DNA of 21,628 nucleotides from Alistipes sp. (GTDB lineage: Bacteria > Bacteroidota > Bacteroidia > Bacteroidales > Rikenellaceae), in the NCBI GenBank assembly GCA_009774895.1, contig VSOO01000005.1:1-21628 (forward strand). The letters are read 5' to 3'. Positions 17,853 to 21,628 of this stretch are shown in pieces (positions within the stretch are counted from its first letter, which is position 1; each line of letters begins with the position of its first letter). Made by a program: the position numbers and the translations under genes. The notes under the pieces were generated by a model that saw nothing but the letters and a program-made list of their open reading frames with translations, made no database searches and was not told the DNA's origin.

Positions 17853-18449
17853 TCAACATTCGGTCAAACAGCGCCCGATGAAGTCCAGAATCGTGTCGCG
17901 GCCCGTGCCGCGGGCGCTCGATGTGACGCCCCTCGGAGGCAGTTCATCCCACTCCTCGGACAGCGTGGCGCGGTAGCGGGCGAGCGAACGCTCGGTCTGG
18001 GCTTTCGACAGCTTGTCGGTCTTGGTGAAGACGATGCCGAACGGCACGCCGTTTTCGCCGAGCATGCGGATGAAACGCAGGTCGATGGCCTGGGGTTCGA
18101 GCCGCGCATCGACCAGCACGAAGAGGAAGTGGAGGCGTTCGCACCGCAGCACGTAGTCGGTGATGAGCTTCTCGAAACCGCCGCGCACGGCTTTCGAGGT
18201 GCGGGCGTAGCCGTAGCCGGGAAGATCGACCAGGTACCAGCGGTCGTTGATCCTGAAGTGGTTGATAAGCTGTGTCTTGCCGGGCGTGCCCGACACCTTG
18301 GCCAGCCCTCCGTGGGCGGTCAGCATGTTGATGAGCGACGAGTTGCCTACGTTGCTGCGGCCGATGAACGCGAAGTCGGTCAGCGTGTCGTCGGGCACCT
18401 GCGACACCTTCGCCGAGCTGCACCGGAATTGTGCCTGTGTGATCTGCAT
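17853..18449 (-). CDS. engB: Ribosome biogenesis GTP-binding protein EngB (YsxC/YihA)
   Basis: A 198-residue EngB-family GTPase involved in 50S ribosome subunit assembly. The G motifs are in order: G1 GRSNVGNSS (30-38), G2 TPGKT (55-59), G3 DLPG (75-78), G4 TKTD (142-145) and G5 SSA (177-179). In G1 the invariant P-loop Lys of GxxxxGK[ST] is Asn36 (AAC), while everything around it is canonical. ATG 18447-18449 is chosen because MQITQAQF fits the family start and leaves an 11-base gap after the epimerase; the frame is open further upstream, but that overlaps the epimerase gene. It is the last gene of the licD-GT4-epimerase unit, an odd place for an essential gene, and may also depend on internal promoters I cannot see. 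Confidence 0.93.
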   Translation of the reverse strand: MQITQAQFRCSSAKVSQVPDDTLTDFAFIGRSNVGNSSLINMLTAHGGLAKVSGTPGKTQLINHFRINDRWYLVDLPGYGYARTSKAVRGGFEKLITDYVLRCERLHFLFVLVDARLEPQAIDLRFIRMLGENGVPFGIVFTKTDKLSKAQTERSLARYRATLSEEWDELPPRGVTSSARGTGRDTILDFIGRCLTEC

Positions 18450-18460
18450 GACGGGGGCGT

Positions 18461-19456
18461 TTACTCCGATTTGAAGGTGATGTCGTCCTTGGGCGGTTCG
18501 ATGAATTCGAAACGCAGCGTGCGTTCGAGGCCCTGACCGAGCGTGTAGGGGGCGCTGAATCCCGAGGCGTGGGCCTTGCGGGCGTCGAACTGGGTGGTGG
18601 CACAGAATTTTTTCACCCGCACGGAACTTATCGTCAGTTTCTTGCGGGTTATGGCGGCCAGCAGATCGAAACACTTTCCTCCGAGCATTCCGAGCCAATA
18701 GGGGAAGTGTGTGGTCGGTATGTGCTTGCCGAGGACCTCGCTTACGTGGAATACCAGCTCGTTCATCGTGAAGTCCGGTTTATCGACGTAATTGTATACG
18801 TTGTACCCTTCGGTCTTCTCGTCGATCAGGAAGCGGATGAACGACACGATGTTGCCGACGTAAGCCATCGACTTTCTGTTGCGTCCGCCGCCGATCATGA
18901 GGAAGCGTCCGCTCGAAATCTGACGCAGCAGATTGAAGACATTGCCCCGGTTGCGCTCGCCGAAGATCACGGTCGGGCGCAGGATGCCGATGTTGAAGTC
19001 GGGATGTTCCGCATGCCACTGCTGCAACACCTCCTCCGCCTGCCATTTGCTTTTGCCGTAATGGTTGAACGGATCGGCCGGATGCGTTTCGTCCGGATTC
19101 TCCTTGTTGAGGCCGTAAACCGCCACCGAGGAGGTGAAGACGAGGCGCCGCACACCCGTTGCGAGCATGGCTTCGAGTACGTTTTTCATGCCCCCGACGT
19201 TCACGTCGTAGTAGAGCGACACGGGCGACACGTCGTCGCGGTGTTCGGCAGCCAGCAGCACCACGACGTCCGATCCTGCGATTTTTTCGCGCAGCGCCTC
19301 CGCATCGCGCACGTCGGCCAGCTGCGTCACGTGGGGGAAGAAGTGGCTTTGCCGCTTGTCGATGTTGCGCAGCGTGTATTTTTCGGGCTGCTCGCCGAGC
19401 AGCCCCAGTAAGCGGGTTCCGACGAATCCGGAGCCTCCGATGAGTGTGATGTTCAT
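18461..19456 (-). CDS. NAD-dependent epimerase/dehydratase (extended SDR)
   Basis: A 331-residue extended short-chain dehydrogenase of the nucleotide-sugar epimerase/dehydratase type. It has the Rossmann motif GGSGFVG (7-13), a catalytic Ser pair (S109/S110 in FTSSVAVYG), and Y133-xxx-K137 (HYGKSK). ILRPTVIFGERNRGNVFNLL and GRNRKSMAYVGNIVSFI are typical of the substrate half. The substrate is probably a UDP-, GDP- or lipid-linked sugar, but it cannot be named. The C-terminal third is family-divergent. It begins four bases after the stop of the GT4 gene and is followed 11 bases later by engB, so all are very likely co-transcribed. The role inferred from context is sugar precursor or glycan modification for a surface polysaccharide. 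Confidence 0.9.
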   Translation of the reverse strand: MNITLIGGSGFVGTRLLGLLGEQPEKYTLRNIDKRQSHFFPHVTQLADVRDAEALREKIAGSDVVVLLAAEHRDDVSPVSLYYDVNVGGMKNVLEAMLATGVRRLVFTSSVAVYGLNKENPDETHPADPFNHYGKSKWQAEEVLQQWHAEHPDFNIGILRPTVIFGERNRGNVFNLLRQISSGRFLMIGGGRNRKSMAYVGNIVSFIRFLIDEKTEGYNVYNYVDKPDFTMNELVFHVSEVLGKHIPTTHFPYWLGMLGGKCFDLLAAITRKKLTISSVRVKKFCATTQFDARKAHASGFSAPYTLGQGLERTLRFEFIEPPKDDITFKSE

Positions 19457-19460
19457 ATTG

Positions 19461-20516
19461 TTATTTCCGATTGATCCGATCGTATATTTTCCGATATCCG
19501 TCCTCCATGCTGTCGATGGTGAACGACCGCTCGTATGTGGCGCGTGCCGCGTGCGACATGGTTTCGTAGCGGCCGTCGTCGGCAAAGATCGCTTCGATCT
19601 TTTCGGCAAATGCCTCCGGGCGGTTTTCCACGGCATGGCCGTTGGTGCCGTCGAGCAGTTCGGCGATGCCGCCTACGGCCGAGGCTACGACGGGCTTGCC
19701 GTGCGACAAGGCCTCGATGATCGACATGGGGAGTCCCTCGAAGTCGGAACAAAGCATGAACAGGTCGGCCTGGTCAAGCAGACGGTCCGCCATCGGGATC
19801 CGCCCCAGCAGCACGGCATTGTCCGGTTTGTCGTAGTCGCGGCCGTTGCCGACCCATACGAAGGCGTACTGCGGAAAACGCGCCGCCGTGTCGAGGAAGA
19901 GGTCCATGCGCTTGGGCGCGTCGTCGCGCGCGATGCACATGACGATTTTTTCGTAGCGTGTCCTGAGCTCCTTGAGGCGCGCGGCGGCTTGCGGCGACGC
20001 GGTTTCGGCGCCGGGGCCGCAGTCGGCGATTCCGTTGTAGACGAACGAAACATTGTGTGTGATGCCTTCCGCCCGCAGGTTGTCCAGGTCGTAGCGGCTC
20101 ACGCCGACAATGGCGCTGCAACGCCGCTGGAGGCGTTTTTCGATCCCGAGGAATTTGCGGTTCGCCACGCGGATCGAGTCGAAGCCGTGCACCGTGTAGA
20201 GCGTTTTGCGCGGTGCGAAGGCGATGCGTCCCAGGGCCCCGATCTTGGAGGAGTGGAGGTGTACGATGTCGGGCCTGAGCCGCAGACGGCACCAGATGAG
20301 CCGGAGCAGCACGAATGCGTCGCGCCACGATATTTCGCGGTGCAACTGTTTTATTCCGATCGTGCGGACCCTCGGATCGAGGGCCTTCCAGGCCTCGCCG
20401 TCGGCCGACGAAATGACATACACTTCGTTGTCGAGCACTTGGCGGTTTGCCAGATTGACGACGACGGACTGTGCGCCGCCTACCGACGAGAGGGTAATGA
20501 CGTGAAAGATACGCAT
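19461..20516 (-). CDS. Family 4 (GT-B) glycosyltransferase
   Basis: A 351-residue retaining glycosyltransferase of the GT4 type. The N-terminal Rossmann half has the Gly-rich loop SSVGGAQ (10-16) and PDIVHLHSSKIGALGR; TVHGFDS follows. The C-terminal half carries the EX7E motif at E260 and E268 (DFEGLPMSIIEAL), then GKPVVASAVGGIAELL, which binds the nucleotide-sugar donor. Donor and acceptor are not predictable. There is no membrane helix, so it is cytosolic and probably works at the inner face of the membrane. Its stop is four bases from the epimerase start and its ATG (20514-20516) is 37 bases from the licD stop, placing it in the middle of the polysaccharide unit. Confidence 0.93.
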   Translation of the reverse strand: MRIFHVITLSSVGGAQSVVVNLANRQVLDNEVYVISSADGEAWKALDPRVRTIGIKQLHREISWRDAFVLLRLIWCRLRLRPDIVHLHSSKIGALGRIAFAPRKTLYTVHGFDSIRVANRKFLGIEKRLQRRCSAIVGVSRYDLDNLRAEGITHNVSFVYNGIADCGPGAETASPQAAARLKELRTRYEKIVMCIARDDAPKRMDLFLDTAARFPQYAFVWVGNGRDYDKPDNAVLLGRIPMADRLLDQADLFMLCSDFEGLPMSIIEALSHGKPVVASAVGGIAELLDGTNGHAVENRPEAFAEKIEAIFADDGRYETMSHAARATYERSFTIDSMEDGYRKIYDRINRK

Positions 20517-20553
20517 TTTATGAAGGTATGGTTGTTTGTTGCGACTCAGGGGG

Positions 20554-21447
20554 TCATTCCGGCAGGCGGAACTCCACGACGTAGTGGCGTTCGCGCTGCT
20601 CGACGGGCGGGATCTTCATGTAGTCGCCGTAGACGCACGTGAGGTAGGTGTGCGGATCGTGCGGCACGGGAACCCGGTGTCCGTCGAACGACGCCGTGCC
20701 GACGGGCAGGATGGCCGCGAGGGGGAATCCTTTCCACTTGTACGACACGCCCGGATAGTGCACGCGCTCCGAGGGCGCCGAGCGCACGAAGCGGTCGAAA
20801 ATCCGGCACCACGTGCGGTGGCTGAGGAACGAGAAGCACCAGCCCAGGCCGAGGCGCACGCGGTAGTGCCAGCGGAGGGCCCGCGTGCCGGACATGTAGC
20901 GCCGGAACTCGGGGTTGCGGAACCGGTACATGGCCGTGAAGCGCGTGATGCCCACCAGGCCGTTGGCGATGAAGTGCTTCACGCTGCGCACCACGGGGTT
21001 TGCGGGCAGGTATTCGAGCGGGAAGATGTCGATGAACACGCCCTGCGGATAGGGTGCCCGCAGGTCGGACAGCTCCGAGAATACGGTGTGCGTATCGACG
21101 ACCTTGGCGAAGAGCGCCTTCGTTTCGCCCGGAAGTCCGGGCGCCATGATTTCGTAGCGTCCGGCCAGCTCCGCGGGGGCGATGGCGAGGAAGCGGTCGT
21201 AGTCTTCGCGCAGCATCATCACGTCCAGGTCGTCGTCCCAGGGGATGAAACCCCCGTGGCGCACGGCGCCCAGGGCGCTGCCCGAGCACATCATCACGCG
21301 GATGCCGTGCTTGTCGCACACGCGGGCGATGTCGAGAAACATGCCCAGCAGATGGTTTTGCAGCCGCTTCAGGTCGTCGTCCGTGAGCGGACAGAGCTGG
21401 TCCGAGGTATGGGCCAGCCGTTTCATGTATTTCGAAAGACGAAGCAT
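20554..21447 (-). CDS. LicD family phosphotransferase
   Basis: A 297-residue LicD-family protein (nucleotidyltransferase fold, related to fukutin). The hallmark block GSALGAVRHGGFIPWDDDLD (56-75) contains the metal-binding acidic residues D71-D73 and D75, followed by FIDIFPLEYLP and a C-terminal YGDYMKIPP typical of LicD proteins. The family transfers phosphocholine or other phospho-linked groups onto surface polysaccharides, teichoic acids or LPS sugars. The choice of group is not settled here, since no choline kinase or cytidylyltransferase (licA/licC) gene is in view. ATG 21445-21447 is 25 bases after the stop of the partial upstream gene; the gap contains no TAnnTTTG match, so transcription likely begins beyond the right edge. 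Confidence 0.92.
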   Translation of the reverse strand: MLRLSKYMKRLAHTSDQLCPLTDDDLKRLQNHLLGMFLDIARVCDKHGIRVMMCSGSALGAVRHGGFIPWDDDLDVMMLREDYDRFLAIAPAELAGRYEIMAPGLPGETKALFAKVVDTHTVFSELSDLRAPYPQGVFIDIFPLEYLPANPVVRSVKHFIANGLVGITRFTAMYRFRNPEFRRYMSGTRALRWHYRVRLGLGWCFSFLSHRTWCRIFDRFVRSAPSERVHYPGVSYKWKGFPLAAILPVGTASFDGHRVPVPHDPHTYLTCVYGDYMKIPPVEQRERHYVVEFRLPE

Positions 21448-21472
21448 GGTATTGTATGTGGTTCAGTGTTTG

Positions 21473-21628
21473 TCAGTCGTTCGTGGCTGCGGCCGTGCCG
21501 CAGGGGGTGTGCACGATCTCTTCGATCATGGCGCGATCGAGGCATGCTATTCGCGTGCACAGCGCCGTGTCGATGCGTCCCTGTGCGAGGTAACGCATTC
21601 CCGTCATCCGTCCTCCCCACTCCAGTAC
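21473..21628 (-). CDS. C-terminal end of an unidentified protein (partial, 5' end off right edge)
   Basis: An open frame enters from the right edge and ends at TGA 21475-21473. The visible 51 residues (starting VLEWGGRMTGMRYLAQGRID and ending GTAAATND) use the same GC-rich third positions as the neighbouring genes, which supports real coding. I do not recognise the family. A segment LAQGRIDTALCTRIACLDRA faintly recalls the C-terminal region of zinc-type dehydrogenases, but this is too weak to use. It lies 25 bases upstream of licD on the same strand and probably belongs to the same transcript. Confidence 0.55.
   Translation of the reverse strand, partial: VLEWGGRMTGMRYLAQGRIDTALCTRIACLDRAMIEEIVHTPCGTAAATND

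Noticed and set aside
21423..21620. A 65-codon minus-strand frame at the right edge
   Set aside because: It overlaps the start of licD and the partial upstream gene in another frame and has a composition (Arg/His/Thr) typical of a shadow frame.

Overview
The window looks like chromosomal DNA from a GC-rich member of the Bacteroidales, most probably Alistipes or a close relative. That placement is an inference. It rests on several upstream regions carrying the Bacteroidetes -7 promoter element TAnnTTTG, a DUF4251 protein, the usual Bacteroidetes lack of clear Shine-Dalgarno sites, and strongly GC-biased third codon positions. There is no phage, plasmid, IS element, CRISPR array, tRNA or rRNA. 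Most of the window is core housekeeping, with a surface-polysaccharide cluster at the right edge.

Left part (1-3931, all minus strand): the start of an M16 zinc protease lipoprotein runs off the left edge. Upstream of it is a tight four-gene unit transcribed from about 3961: two membrane-anchored M23 (LytM-type) peptidases side by side, a HAD phosphatase and a DUF456 membrane protein. The second M23 gene is split by a frameshift near 2606-2613. Back-to-back -7 elements at 3961-3988 separate this unit from alaS.

Middle (4029-16136): alaS, gpmI and an acyltransferase-3 membrane protein run on the plus strand. The acyltransferase begins with a nine-C tract and follows an AT-only palindromic spacer. 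A SAM methyltransferase and the RNA-binding protein gene cvfB form an overlapping minus-strand pair. Then come a nitrilase-family omega-amidase with a clear terminator, a 454-base intergenic stretch holding a tandem pair of 72-base palindromic units, uvrA (whose apparent promoter is the end of the second unit), and a secreted DUF4251 protein.

Right part (16254-21628, all minus strand): ispF; prs, interrupted by an in-frame TAG at codon 257; then a cluster read from the right edge inward: a partial gene, licD, a GT4 glycosyltransferase, an NAD-dependent epimerase and engB. The first three identified genes probably build or decorate a surface glycan. The essential GTPase gene engB sits at the end of that unit, and its P-loop lysine is read here as asparagine.

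I found no convincing new multi-gene system. The most useful leads are the possible phase-variable acyltransferase start, the promoter-bearing tandem palindromes before uvrA, and three lesions (M23 frameshift, prs nonsense codon, EngB P-loop change). The lesions are either real biology or sequence errors and should be settled first.
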